From the NCBI GenBank assembly GCA_963736595.1, contig CAVTPG010000001.1, positions 182,067-246,066 of the forward strand: a DNA stretch of 64,000 bases. Reading direction: 5' to 3'. The stretch is from Parapontixanthobacter sp963736595. GTDB lineage: Bacteria > Pseudomonadota > Alphaproteobacteria > Sphingomonadales > Sphingomonadaceae. The translations under genes were made by a program, and so were the position numbers. Positions 8,327 to 17,760 of the stretch are shown one piece after another (position 1 is the stretch's first letter; every line of letters begins with the position of its first letter). The notes under the pieces are model-generated. The model was not told where the DNA came from, made no database searches, and was given only the letters and a program-made list of their open reading frames with translations.

Positions 8327-9268
8327 TTAGCGGGCAAACCTGTCAAGAAAATCGCTATACGCATCAGCAATACCGGCTTTAAGGCCAATCTGCGGTTGCC
8401 AGCCCAGCGCAGCGAGACGCGAATTATCCATCAGCTTGCGCGGTGTGCCGTCCGGTTTGGAAGAATCGCAAACCACCTCGCCGGAGAAACCAACCACATC
8501 CGCCACCAGCCGAGCCAATTCGAGAATCGAGATTTCCTCGCCGGAACCGACGTTGATGTGGCTCTCTGCCGAATAATTGCGCAGCAAGTGGATGCAGGCG
8601 TCGGCCAAATCCTCGACGTGCAGAAATTCGCGCAACGGCGTCCCTGTGCCCCAGATGGTAAAATCGGCTGCGCCGGCAGATTTGGCTTCATGGGCCTTGC
8701 GGATCAGCGCGGGCAAAACGTGACTGCCTTGCAAATCGTAATTATCGCCTGGGCCGTAAAGATTGGTCGGCATGGCGCTGATAAAATCGCAGTCATGTTC
8801 GCGGCGATAGCTCTGGCACAATTTGATGCCGGCGATCTTGGCGATCGCATAAGCTTCGTTGGTCGTTTCGAGTGGTCCAGTCAGCAGCGCATCTTCACGC
8901 AGCGGTTGCTCAGCATCGCGCGGGTAAATGCAGGAAGAGCCGAGAAACAGCAGTTTTTCGACTTTGGCCTGCCGCGCTGCTTCGATCGTATTCGCTGCAA
9001 TCATCATATTGTCGTACAGAAATTGTGCCGGATAGGTGTCGTTTGCCAGAATGCCGCCGACTTTGGCCGCAGCAACGATAACGGCATTGGGGCGATTTTC
9101 CGCAAACCAATCGCGCACGGCGCTTTGTTCGCGCAAATCGAGCGAGCGCGGTGCGGTCTGGATCTCGCAATTTTCGTTGGCCAAGCGTCTGATCAGCGCG
9201 GAACCCACCATCCCGCGATGCCCGGCGACATAAATCCGTTTTCCCGCAAGTTCGAATGGCGTTTTCAC
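8327..9268 (-). CDS. fcl: GDP-L-fucose synthase
   Basis: A 313-residue extended SDR that converts GDP-4-keto-6-deoxymannose into GDP-L-fucose by epimerisation and NADPH reduction. The Rossmann motif is GHRGMVGSAL (about residues 16-25). The catalytic Ser lies in LGSSCIYP and the catalytic Y-x-x-x-K is YAIAK. The substrate loop contains NLYGPGDNYD. The gene overlaps the 3' end of gmd by four bases (ATGA), so the two form an operon for fucosylated surface glycans. A weak GAGTGG/CCACTC hairpin at 8214-8233 lies downstream and could end the transcript before the adhesin gene. Confidence 0.95.
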   Translation of the reverse strand: MKTPFELAGKRIYVAGHRGMVGSALIRRLANENCEIQTAPRSLDLREQSAVRDWFAENRPNAVIVAAAKVGGILANDTYPAQFLYDNMMIAANTIEAARQAKVEKLLFLGSSCIYPRDAEQPLREDALLTGPLETTNEAYAIAKIAGIKLCQSYRREHDCDFISAMPTNLYGPGDNYDLQGSHVLPALIRKAHEAKSAGAADFTIWGTGTPLREFLHVEDLADACIHLLRNYSAESHINVGSGEEISILELARLVADVVGFSGEVVCDSSKPDGTPRKLMDNSRLAALGWQPQIGLKAGIADAYSDFLDRFAR

Positions 9269-10341
9269 TCGCCTAAGCCCGGCAAGCGTCCGGCGGCACC
9301 CTCCTGCGCCATGACCAGCAAATCGGCCTCGATCATTTCCCTGACCAATTCGCGCACGCCGGTTTCATGACGCCAGCCAAGCTGTTCATGCGCCTTGGTC
9401 GGATCGCCGATCAGCAGATCGACTTCGGTCGGCCGGAAATATCTCGGATCGACCTCGACCAGAACCTTGCCAGTCGCCGTGCAATATCCCCGCTCTTCGA
9501 TGCCTTCTCCGCGGAACTCGATCGGCAGACCTGCATCCTCGAATGCCCAGCGCGTAAAGTCGCGCACTGACGTCGTCTCGCCGGTCGCCAGCACATAATC
9601 GTCGGGCGTATCTTGCTGCAGCATCAGCCACATGCCGCGCACATATTCGCGCGCATGGCCCCAATCACGCTTGGCATCCATATTGCCGAGATAGAGCTTG
9701 TCTTGCAGGCCCAGCTTGATGGCGGCGGCGGCGCGCGTAATCTTGCGGGTGACGAAGGTTTCGCCGCGCAACGGGCTTTCGTGATTGAAGGCAATGCCGT
9801 TGCTGGCGTGAATGCCGTAAGCCTCGCGATAATTGACCGTGATCCAATAGGCGTAGAGCTTCGCCACACCATAGGGGCTGCGCGGATAGAATGGCGTAGC
9901 TTCGGTTTGCGGGCATTCCTGCGCCTTGCCGTATAATTCCGATGTCGATGCCTGAAAAAAGCGCGTCTTGTCGGTCAGTTTCAATATGCGGATGGCTTCC
10001 AGCACCCGCAACGGGCCGATTGCATCGGAATTGGCAGTATATTCCGGAGTTTCAAAGCTGACCTGCACATGGCTTTGCGCGGCCAAATTGTAGATTTCAT
10101 CAGGCTGCGTTTCTTGCAGGATACGAATGATGTTCGTCGCGTCGGTCAGATCGCCATAATGCAATGTCAGGCGCGGATCGGGTTCATGCGGATCTTGATA
10201 GATGCCCTCGATCCGTTCGGTGTTGAAGGATGAGCTGCGGCGCTTGATCCCGTGAACGATGTAGCCTTTGTCGAGCAGCAAACGCGCCAGATAAGCGCCG
10301 TCCTGTCCGGTAATGCCGGTGATAAGCGCGGTCTTTGTCAT
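9265..10341 (-). CDS. gmd: GDP-mannose 4,6-dehydratase
   Basis: A 358-residue SDR enzyme that makes GDP-4-keto-6-deoxy-D-mannose, the precursor of GDP-fucose and GDP-rhamnose-type sugars. Features are the N-terminal TGITGQDGAYLARLLL nucleotide loop, the family's KRRSSSFNTERI stretch, the LAAQSHVQVSFE motif and the catalytic YGVAK. Length is that of the family. It precedes fcl with a four-base overlap, giving the complete two-step path from GDP-mannose to GDP-L-fucose. Confidence 0.96.
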   Translation of the reverse strand: MTKTALITGITGQDGAYLARLLLDKGYIVHGIKRRSSSFNTERIEGIYQDPHEPDPRLTLHYGDLTDATNIIRILQETQPDEIYNLAAQSHVQVSFETPEYTANSDAIGPLRVLEAIRILKLTDKTRFFQASTSELYGKAQECPQTEATPFYPRSPYGVAKLYAYWITVNYREAYGIHASNGIAFNHESPLRGETFVTRKITRAAAAIKLGLQDKLYLGNMDAKRDWGHAREYVRGMWLMLQQDTPDDYVLATGETTSVRDFTRWAFEDAGLPIEFRGEGIEERGYCTATGKVLVEVDPRYFRPTEVDLLIGDPTKAHEQLGWRHETGVRELVREMIEADLLVMAQEGAAGRLPGLGE

Positions 10342-10411
10342 GTGCGCAGTGGTTCACGGCAAAGCGCGTTTTTGCAAGATGGGCCGCGCACTAATCCCAA
10401 GGAGACGCGCC

Positions 10412-11623
10412 TCAACCTTTGATCGTGCTGTCGATCCAGCCGCCGCCCACGACGCGCTCTCCGGCGTAAATTACGGCTGCCTGACCCGGCGCAACGCCCA
10501 GTTCCGGCTGCGCAAAGCGAATGATGGTATCGGCATTGTCGCCAAATGGTCCATCCAGCGTGATCGGCACGGGCTTGGATAAAGAGCGCACCTTGGCGGT
10601 CAGAGGCGTGTCTGTCGGCAATGGCCCGATCCGGTTGGTTTCGATAATATGCGCGCCATCCACGGCCAGCATCGCGCGCGGGCCGACTTTGACATGGCGC
10701 TGCGCTGCATCAATGCCGACGACATAGAGCGGCTCGGTCAGTCCGCCGATGTCGAGACCGCGCCGCTGACCCACGGTATAATGGATCACGCCCTTATGCT
10801 GGCCCAATGTTTCGCCGGTTTCCGCATGAACGATATCGCCCGGCTCGCCGCCTTCGGGCCGCAGGGACCGCACGATCTTCGCGTAATCGCCATCGGGAAC
10901 GAAGCAAATATCCTGACTGTCGGGCTTGGCCGCATTTCTCAGCCCCGCCGCTTCGGCCAGTTCGCGCACTTGGGCTTTCGGCATTCCGCCCAATGGAAAG
11001 CGCAGATAATCGAGCTGGTCTTCGGTCGTGCCATACAAGAAATAGGACTGGTCGCGGGCAGGGTCCAAGGCGCGGTGCAATTCCGCGCCATGCTCTGCCA
11101 TGACGCGCTGAACATAATGTCCGGTCGCCAGACAATCCGCGCCCAGCTCGCGCGCCATAGCGAACAGATCGGTGAATTTCGGCCCCATATTGCAGCGGAT
11201 GCAGGGGACAGGTGTGCGACCCGACAGATAATCGTCGGCAAATTGCTCTACCACGCTGTCACGAAATGCGCTTTCGTGGTCGAACACATAATGCGCGATG
11301 CCAAGGCTGTCCGATACATTGCGCGCATCGCTGATGTCGTCGCCAGCGCAGCACGCCCCTTTGCGTCCCGTTGCAGCGCCGTAGTCATAAAGCTGCAAGG
11401 TTATGCCGATGGTTTCCGCGCCGCTTGCCGCTGCCAAAGCCGCCACGACCGATGAATCGACGCCGCCAGACATAGCCACCACGATCCGGCAATCCGCCGC
11501 AGCGCGGGGCAGATCGAACAGGCGCGCGGCATCGCCGGCATTCGGCATACGCGCCGGATTTGCAGATTTTTGGGCTTTGTGGCCATTGAGAAGTTGCGTC
11601 GCTGACATAATTGGCGCGTCCAT
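10412..11623 (-). CDS. mnmA: tRNA-specific 2-thiouridylase MnmA
   Basis: A 403-residue enzyme that adds sulfur to U34 of tRNA-Lys, -Glu and -Gln in the cytoplasm. The PP-loop ATP site SGGVDSS is at residues 52-58. The two catalytic cysteines lie in PVPCIRCN and SQDICFV, and the C-terminal beta-barrel carries YTVGQRRGL. The N-terminus before the PP-loop is about 45 residues longer than in many MnmA proteins; starts at 11608 (MSATQ) or further in are possible. It faces away from the sciP operon across 185 bp. Confidence 0.94.
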   Translation of the reverse strand: MDAPIMSATQLLNGHKAQKSANPARMPNAGDAARLFDLPRAAADCRIVVAMSGGVDSSVVAALAAASGAETIGITLQLYDYGAATGRKGACCAGDDISDARNVSDSLGIAHYVFDHESAFRDSVVEQFADDYLSGRTPVPCIRCNMGPKFTDLFAMARELGADCLATGHYVQRVMAEHGAELHRALDPARDQSYFLYGTTEDQLDYLRFPLGGMPKAQVRELAEAAGLRNAAKPDSQDICFVPDGDYAKIVRSLRPEGGEPGDIVHAETGETLGQHKGVIHYTVGQRRGLDIGGLTEPLYVVGIDAAQRHVKVGPRAMLAVDGAHIIETNRIGPLPTDTPLTAKVRSLSKPVPITLDGPFGDNADTIIRFAQPELGVAPGQAAVIYAGERVVGGGWIDSTIKG

Positions 11624-11807
11624 ACACGCACTATCGCGACTGCACCAGCTTTGGGCAAAGCGTTTGAAATTGTGTGCAAATTCTCGCCAGGATGATCCGG
11701 CACACGCAAATTTGCTATCGTGAACAGAGGCTTGATCAGGCTTTAGAAGAAAGCCCCAAAGGTTAATTTCACATATTTTTTACCAAGCTCCGGCTAATCC
11801 GATTCTC

Positions 11808-12113
11808 ATGTTTGAGGGCGACATCAAAAAATTCGATATACCGGAGGGTTACGACAACGAAGCGTTACGGCGTTTGCGCTGGGATGAGCTGGTGGCGCAA
11901 CTGGCCGCGACTCGGGATTTGCGAAATGAATTGTCGCAATCCAGCCTGGAAGAACTGGCCAGCCGGGGACGCTTTTCCTCGCTCAACAATATGCCGCCGG
12001 AAAAGAGTGAATCCGCCGTTAACCTTGATGGTTTATCCGATGGCAAAACAGCGCTCTTAAAGTATGACGATACCGTATATGAAGCGGCTCACAAGGACCG
12101 AAAACTATCATGA
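11808..12113 (+). CDS. conserved-looking 101-residue protein coupled to sciP, function unknown
   Basis: I do not recognise a named family. The product is soluble, acidic and probably largely helical (RRLRWDELVAQLAATRDLRNEL near residues 21-42), with no signal peptide, membrane helix or metal motif. Its stop overlaps the sciP start by four bases (ATGA), so translation is probably coupled and a role alongside SciP in the CtrA cell-cycle circuit is plausible, though inferred from position only. A GATTC sequence (GANTC, the CcrM methylation site of alphaproteobacteria) sits at 11801-11805 immediately before the start. TTAATTTCACATATT at 11763-11777 is a poor match to a CtrA box. Confidence 0.75.
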   Translation: MFEGDIKKFDIPEGYDNEALRRLRWDELVAQLAATRDLRNELSQSSLEELASRGRFSSLNNMPPEKSESAVNLDGLSDGKTALLKYDDTVYEAAHKDRKLS

Positions 12114-12409
12114 TGGAACATCAGGACATCCGACCCGATCAAGTTATCGGTCCCTTGGGCGAACCCCTGTCGGTTGCCGATCTGCCGCCGCCCTCGACCA
12201 AACGCTGGGTCGTGCGCCGCAAGGCCGAAGTGGTCGCGGCAGTGAATGGCGGATTGCTGACCGTGGATGAAGTGCTGGAGCGCTATACGCTGACGCTGGA
12301 AGAATTTGCCTCGTGGCAGCGCGCCGTGGATCGTTCCGGAATGCAAGGATTGCGCGTTACGCGGATCCAGCATTATCGCGATTTGTACGAGCGTCAGCTA
12401 AAGTATTGA
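12110..12409 (+). CDS. sciP: CtrA inhibitor SciP (DUF1153)
   Basis: A 99-residue small helix-turn-helix protein. The core VIGPLGEPLSVADLPPP...KRWVVRRKAEVVAAV and the ERYTLTLEEFASWQRAVDR stretch match Caulobacter SciP almost word for word. SciP represses CtrA-activated promoters in G1 by contacting CtrA and RNA polymerase at them. Two adjacent ATG codons (12110 and 12113) could serve as start; the first overlaps the preceding gene. Placement downstream of an unknown small gene in one operon is noteworthy. Confidence 0.93.
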   Translation: MMEHQDIRPDQVIGPLGEPLSVADLPPPSTKRWVVRRKAEVVAAVNGGLLTVDEVLERYTLTLEEFASWQRAVDRSGMQGLRVTRIQHYRDLYERQLKY

Positions 12410-12560
12410 TTTTATTACTTGCGCGCGGCTCACGCGCGACAGACTTAACAAAAAGCACTTTCTTTCGCACAGTTCGCCGTGCTGAGGGAACTATTCACCC
12501 GGACCATCCGTTTATCACCCCGAGGTCGCATTTGACCGTTGAAAAAACAGGAGATGTGTT

Positions 12561-12827
12561 GTGGGTTGGATTATTGCATTAATCGTAGGTGGCGTTGCTG
12601 GCTGGTTGGCCAGTCTGGTTATGAACCGCGATGCTTCGATGGGCATTTTTTGGAACATCGTGGTTGGTATTATCGGTTCCGTCATTGGTAATCTGATCGC
12701 CGGCCCTCTGCTGGGCATTAACAGCAGCGTACAGGAATTCTCGATCATCGGACTGGTTGTTGCAGTCGTTGGTGCCATCGTACTTCTGGCGATTGTGAAC
12801 ATGTTCCAGCGTGGACGCGTTCGCTAA
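12561..12827 (+). CDS. GlsB/YeaQ/YmgE family stress-response membrane protein
   Basis: An 88-residue protein with three closely spaced hydrophobic, Gly-rich segments (residues 2-20, 28-48, 58-80) typical of the transglycosylase-associated/GlsB family of small inner-membrane proteins. In enteric bacteria members are induced by general stress, but their biochemical role is unclear. The start is a GTG at 12561, fixed by an AGGAGA ribosome-binding site seven bases upstream; the ATG at 12554 is out of frame. The gene ends just before a strong hairpin terminator. Confidence 0.88.
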   Translation: MGWIIALIVGGVAGWLASLVMNRDASMGIFWNIVVGIIGSVIGNLIAGPLLGINSSVQEFSIIGLVVAVVGAIVLLAIVNMFQRGRVR

Positions 12828-12856
12828 TTTAGCAACACTTCAAAACTTAAGATCAG

Positions 12857-12891
12857 GGGCGAGGCGGCAATGGCTGCTTCGCCCTTTCTTT
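12857..12891 (+). terminator. intrinsic terminator after the GlsB-family gene
   Basis: GGGCGA (12857-12862) pairs with TCGCCC (12879-12884); the arms extend inward through GGCGGC/GGCTGC with two non-Watson-Crick positions. CTTTCTTT follows. It lies about 30 bp after the stop of the plus-strand gene. Confidence 0.75.
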
Positions 12892-13057
12892 ATGCGCTGA
12901 ACTGAGGCACGATACTTTGGTCGGCTGGATATGCTATCCGTCGAACCGCGGATTGCGGGAGACACCGCACCGTATTACGGGCAGCTTCATACAAAACTTG
13001 CATCAAGTGATGTATGTGAGTAATACACCGGCTCAACGTTCGTAACGAGGCGCGCAT

Positions 13058-14269
13058 ATGAATTACAATTCTCGCATAGCTGCAGAAAGCGTCGAGCCGC
13101 TGACAAGCGACATCGGGTTGGACGGCGAACCGACGGCCAAATCGCGCAAATGGCTGTGGTTCGGGCTGATCGGCCTGTTGCTGGCTGCGATTGCTGGCGG
13201 CTATTATTACCTCACCAACAGCGGTGCGACGCCATTGGCCGCAGCGGATCGCGACGAGCAGGTTCCCTCTATTACCGTTATTGCGCCCGGACGCGGCACT
13301 GTCGAAGGTGTCATCAGCGCGCCCGGCACACTGGCGGCTCGCCGGGAAATGCCGGTTGGCGTCGTGGGCGAAGGCGGGCGAGTCGTCTCTGTCCCCGTCG
13401 AAGCAGGTCAATGGGTCGGTGCAGGACAAGTGCTGGCCGTGATCGACCGCGCCGTACAGACGCAGCAAGCGCAAAGCTCGCGTGCACAGATCAATGTCGC
13501 CAGAGCCGATGCCGACCTTGCGCAGGGTAATTTGAACCGTGCAGAGCAGTTGGTGGAGCGCGGCTTTATCTCCAAAGCCGAAATCGATCGTTTGACTGCC
13601 AATCGCGACAGCGCGGCGGCCCGTGTGCAAGTGGCCCGCGCGCAATATAACGAATTGCTGGCCCGCAATGCACGGCTGAATGTTGTTGCACCCGCGGCCG
13701 GATTGGTGCTGGAGCGCAATGTGGAGCCGGGCCAGACCGTTTCTGCAGGTTCGGGCGTTTTGTTCCGCATCGCACGCGGCGGCGAGATGGAATTGCAGGC
13801 CGAAGTTGGCGAGAGCGAGCTGGCGCGGCTGTCCTCCGGAGTGCAAGCTGATGTAACCCCTGCAGGAACCGACAAGATTTTCAGCGGACAAGTCTGGCAA
13901 ATTGCGCCGGTGATCGATCCGCTAAACCGGCAGGGCCAAGTGCGCATCGCCTTGTCTTACGCGCCGGAATTACGGCCCGGTGGTTTTGCCACTGCGCGGA
14001 TTAAGAGCGGCACGACGAACGCGCCACTGTTGCCGGAAAGCGCTATCCTGTCGGATCGCGAAGGCAGCTACGTCTATATTATCGACAAGGACGACAAGGT
14101 CGTGCGGCGCAGTATCACGCTGGGCATCGTCACACCGGATGGCATTACAATTGCCGATGGCCTGAACGGGAGCGAGCGTGTCGTGTTGCGTGCGGGCGGG
14201 TTCCTGACGCCGGGCGAAAGCGTCAAGCCAGTGCTGAACAAAACTGAGAGCGCGCCAGAGCGCGGCTGA
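13058..14269 (+). CDS. RND efflux periplasmic adaptor (membrane fusion protein)
   Basis: A 403-residue HlyD/AcrA-type adaptor linking an RND pump to an outer-membrane channel. A transmembrane anchor lies at about residues 33-52. It is followed by a biotinyl-lipoyl half motif (GEGGRVVSVPVEAGQWVGAG), an alpha-helical hairpin rich in Ala/Gln (about 130-200), the second lipoyl half ending in VEPGQTVSAGS, and a beta-barrel and membrane-proximal domain. The gene begins about 200 bp after the preceding terminator and is 11 bp upstream of the permease, so the two form an operon. No outer-membrane factor gene is adjacent. Confidence 0.92.
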   Translation: MNYNSRIAAESVEPLTSDIGLDGEPTAKSRKWLWFGLIGLLLAAIAGGYYYLTNSGATPLAAADRDEQVPSITVIAPGRGTVEGVISAPGTLAARREMPVGVVGEGGRVVSVPVEAGQWVGAGQVLAVIDRAVQTQQAQSSRAQINVARADADLAQGNLNRAEQLVERGFISKAEIDRLTANRDSAAARVQVARAQYNELLARNARLNVVAPAAGLVLERNVEPGQTVSAGSGVLFRIARGGEMELQAEVGESELARLSSGVQADVTPAGTDKIFSGQVWQIAPVIDPLNRQGQVRIALSYAPELRPGGFATARIKSGTTNAPLLPESAILSDREGSYVYIIDKDDKVVRRSITLGIVTPDGITIADGLNGSERVVLRAGGFLTPGESVKPVLNKTESAPERG

Positions 14270-14280
14270 CGGGAAAACCC

Positions 14281-17200
14281 ATGGACTTCAACAAAATCTC
14301 CGCGTGGTCGATCCGCAATCCGGTCATTCCCATCGTTCTGTTTACCGCGCTGCTGCTGGCCGGCATTCTCAGCTTTATCCGCATGGATATCGTCAATCAG
14401 CCCAATGTCGAATTTCCTGCGGTCAGCGTCTCAATCTCGCAGCCTGGTGCAGCCCCGACCGAGATCGAAAACCAGATTACGCAACTGGTGGAATCCGCCA
14501 TTCAGTCGATCAATGGCGTAAAAAATATCAATTCCACGGCCAGCGAAGGCAATTCCAACACTTTCGTCGAATTTGAAATCGGCACCGATCCCAACGATGC
14601 CACGGCGGAAGTCAAAAACGCCGTCGATACGGTTCGCGGCAGTCTGCCCGATGGCATTCTGGAGCCGCGCATCAACAAGATCGATATTTCGGGCGGCTTC
14701 TTAGGGATTTACGCGGTCGAAGCCCGCGACATGGATATTGAGCAGCTTAGCTGGTTTATCGATGACACAGTATCGAAGCGACTGCTCGGTATTGAAGGCA
14801 TGGCCGAAGTCGATCGCTTTGGCGGGGTCGATCGCGAAATCGAAGTCATTCTCGACCTGCCGAAGATGCAGGCGCTGGGTATTACCGCCGGACAGATCAA
14901 TTCGGCGTTGCGGCAAAATAACCTCGATGCGGCAGGCGGCATGGCCGAAGTTGGCGGAACGCGCCAGTCGGTCCGCGTGCTTGGCAATACCGAAAACGCT
15001 TATGATTTGTCGCAACGCCAATTGCAGCTGGGCAATGGCGGAACCGTCAAGCTGGGCGAAGTCGCCACCGTGCGCGACGGGTTTACCGAGCGCACTTCGA
15101 TCAGCAAAGTCCGCGACACAGAGGTTGTGAACTTTGCCCTGTCGCGCGCCAAAACAGCTTCTGAAGTGACGGTTTTCGATGAGGCAGTGGAAGTGATTGC
15201 GGAAATCGAAGCGGAAAACCCCGGCGTGCGCTTTATCCAGCTGGTCGATCGTGTGGATTACACCAAGAGCCAGTATGAAAGCTCGATTGCCGCCATGATC
15301 GAGGGTGCGATCCTGGCCGTCGTGGTTGTGTTCTTCTTCCTGCGCGACTGGCGAGCCACGATGATCTCGGCCATTGCAATACCGCTATCGGCCATTCCGA
15401 CATTCTGGTTCATGGACCTGCTCGGGTTCAATCTGAACTTCCTGTCTTTGCTGGCGCTGGGGCTGGTCGCCGGGGTGTTGGTCGATGACGCCATCGTCGA
15501 GATCGAGAACATCGTGCGACATATGCGGATGGGCAAATCCGCCTATCAGGCATCGATCGATGCGGCGGACGAGATCGGTCTTGCCGTTGTGGCGACCTCA
15601 TTTTGTATCGTTGCAGTCTTCCTGCCGGTCGGCCTGATGCCGGGGATCACCGGGCAATTCTTCAAAAACTTCGGCCTGACCGTAGTGGTCTCGGTCCTGA
15701 TGAGTCTGGCCGTTGCGCGGATGATTACGCCGATGGTCGCCGCCTATTTTCTGGAGGCGAAAGGCACGTCCGCGCATGGCGAGGGCAAGTGGATGGACCG
15801 CTATATGCGTGTCCTCAATTGGACGCTCGATCGCGGGAAAATGCAGCAGGAGCGAAGTGAGCGCACGCGTCCGAAAAACGGCTTTATCTATACAATAGTC
15901 ACGATCTTTGTGGTGTTGCTGGCTCTCGTCATTCCGGGAGTCACGGTTTTTGCCGTGTTCGGAATCTTGTCTGAGATGAATATTCCAGGGACTTTCGCAA
16001 GTGCAATTGCGCCGACCGGCGAGGGTTGGGTATATGGCCTTGTCGAAACGGTTTTGCGGGTCATTCAACTGGCCTTCGTAACGGTGCTTGGCGCAGTGGC
16101 ATTGCTGATTGTGTTTGCGATCGTGAACTTCTTTGCGCGCATTATCGGAAGAGGCTTCAACAATTCCTGGCGCTATATCTACGCCCGGTTCCTCGATCAT
16201 CGCGTCTGGATGCTCGGCATTGGGTATCTGGCGTTTCTCGTCACGGTCCTGTTGTTTGCCAACACGCCGGGTCAATTTCAGCCAACCACCAACGATGACA
16301 ACAGTCAGGTCCAGATCGACATGGTCCCCGGCACGACGCTGGCCACGTCGGAGCGGATTGCCCGCGATGTTGCGGATATTTTGTACGAGCAACCCGAAGT
16401 CGAACGCGCTCTGGAGCGTGTCCGGCTGGGCAATGCCACGCTGTATATTACGCTGAAAAAAGATCGCGACAAAACCTCAATCGAGTTTGAACGTGATCTG
16501 GCGCCGCGCTTGGCGCAAATCCCCGATGCCCGCGTGCGTTTTCAATCACAATCAGGTGGTTTTGGGACTGGCCGCGATCTCAGTATCATGCTGGCCGGAT
16601 CCGACCCCGAATTGCTTGAATCGGCAGCCGCGACTTTGGTCGAGCAGATGAAAGACATCGACCTGATCGTTGCGCCGCGCATCGATGCCGATCTTAACCG
16701 TCCGGAAATCATCATCACCCCGCGTGAGGAATTGGCTGCGTCGCTGGGTGTGTCCACGGTTGCGCTGAGCCAGACGATCCGCATCGCCACAATGGGTGAA
16801 ATCGAGCAGAACGCTGCAAAATTCTCGCTGTCCGACCGGCAGGTTCCGATCCGCGTGAAGCTGCCGACCAGTTCGCGGGAAAGCCTCGACACGATCCGCG
16901 ATTTGCCAGTCCCCACTGCCGGCGGCGGATCGGTGCCGCTTAGCCGCGTAGCCGACATATCGTTCAGCTCCGGCCCGACTGCGATCCAGCGCTATAATCA
17001 GAACCGCCGCGTGCTGGTGGGCGCCGACCTTGCGCCCGGCATCGTGCAAGGCGAAGCGATGGCGCAAATCGTCGAATTGCCGATCCTGCAGAACTTGCCG
17101 CAAGGTGTGATCCGCGACGTAATCGGCGATGAGGAATGGCAAGCCGAGTTGTTCGTCAATTTCATCATCGCGCTGATTTCCGGCGTGTTGCTCGTGTTTG

Positions 17201-17760
17201 CCGTACTGGTCCTGCTCTACAAGCGCGTAATGAGCCCGCTGGTGAATATGTGCTCGCTTGCACTCGCGCCATTGGGCGGCATTTTCTTGGTTTGGCTAGT
17301 CGGTCAGCCGATTTCCATGCCCGTTTTGATCGGGGTGCTGATGTTGCTCGGCATCGTGTCGAAGAACTCGATCCTGCTGATCGACTTTGCGATCGAAGCG
17401 ATGAAAGACGGCGTTGCGAAAACCGAAGCGATCATCGATGCGGGTCACAAGCGCGCACAACCAATCGTGATGACCACCGTTGCCATGACGGCGGGCATGG
17501 TCCCCACGGCCCTGTCGCTATCCGGCGATGGCGCATGGCGTGCGCCGATGGGTACGGTCGTGATCGGCGGCCTGATCGTCTCGACCATCCTGACGCTGCT
17601 GATCGTGCCGGCTGGTTTCAGTCTGGCCGATAGCGTCGAGAAACGGATCGGCCCGTGGATGACGCGCAAATTCCTGACCTTCAAGGAAGGCGACGATCTT
17701 GAGGACGAAGCGCGCCAGCGCGGTGAAATGCCAACTCCGGGTAATCTCCCGGCGGAGTGA
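14281..17760 (+). CDS. RND efflux permease with an extra hydrophobic insertion
   Basis: A 1159-residue HAE1/AcrB-superfamily proton-driven pump of the inner membrane. Typical features are the N-terminal NPV(I) helix, FVEFEIGTD in the porter domain, GLVAGVLVDDAIVEIENI (helix 4 with the proton-relay Asp pair) near residue 400, FFKNFGLTVVVSVLMSL, and the second half with LMLLGIVSKNSILLIDFAIEAM near residue 1025. It is about 110-120 residues longer than usual. Residues about 515-635 form an inserted stretch with two or three strongly hydrophobic segments, between helix 6 and the LDHRVWMLGIGYLAF helix 7. Drug or substrate cannot be predicted. Confidence 0.92.
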   Translation: MDFNKISAWSIRNPVIPIVLFTALLLAGILSFIRMDIVNQPNVEFPAVSVSISQPGAAPTEIENQITQLVESAIQSINGVKNINSTASEGNSNTFVEFEIGTDPNDATAEVKNAVDTVRGSLPDGILEPRINKIDISGGFLGIYAVEARDMDIEQLSWFIDDTVSKRLLGIEGMAEVDRFGGVDREIEVILDLPKMQALGITAGQINSALRQNNLDAAGGMAEVGGTRQSVRVLGNTENAYDLSQRQLQLGNGGTVKLGEVATVRDGFTERTSISKVRDTEVVNFALSRAKTASEVTVFDEAVEVIAEIEAENPGVRFIQLVDRVDYTKSQYESSIAAMIEGAILAVVVVFFFLRDWRATMISAIAIPLSAIPTFWFMDLLGFNLNFLSLLALGLVAGVLVDDAIVEIENIVRHMRMGKSAYQASIDAADEIGLAVVATSFCIVAVFLPVGLMPGITGQFFKNFGLTVVVSVLMSLAVARMITPMVAAYFLEAKGTSAHGEGKWMDRYMRVLNWTLDRGKMQQERSERTRPKNGFIYTIVTIFVVLLALVIPGVTVFAVFGILSEMNIPGTFASAIAPTGEGWVYGLVETVLRVIQLAFVTVLGAVALLIVFAIVNFFARIIGRGFNNSWRYIYARFLDHRVWMLGIGYLAFLVTVLLFANTPGQFQPTTNDDNSQVQIDMVPGTTLATSERIARDVADILYEQPEVERALERVRLGNATLYITLKKDRDKTSIEFERDLAPRLAQIPDARVRFQSQSGGFGTGRDLSIMLAGSDPELLESAAATLVEQMKDIDLIVAPRIDADLNRPEIIITPREELAASLGVSTVALSQTIRIATMGEIEQNAAKFSLSDRQVPIRVKLPTSSRESLDTIRDLPVPTAGGGSVPLSRVADISFSSGPTAIQRYNQNRRVLVGADLAPGIVQGEAMAQIVELPILQNLPQGVIRDVIGDEEWQAELFVNFIIALISGVLLVFAVLVLLYKRVMSPLVNMCSLALAPLGGIFLVWLVGQPISMPVLIGVLMLLGIVSKNSILLIDFAIEAMKDGVAKTEAIIDAGHKRAQPIVMTTVAMTAGMVPTALSLSGDGAWRAPMGTVVIGGLIVSTILTLLIVPAGFSLADSVEKRIGPWMTRKFLTFKEGDDLEDEARQRGEMPTPGNLPAE

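Noticed and set aside
12890..13900. 336-codon minus-strand frame over the RND adaptor
   Set aside because: Opposite a clear HlyD-type protein; Cys/His/Arg-rich composition typical of shadow frames.
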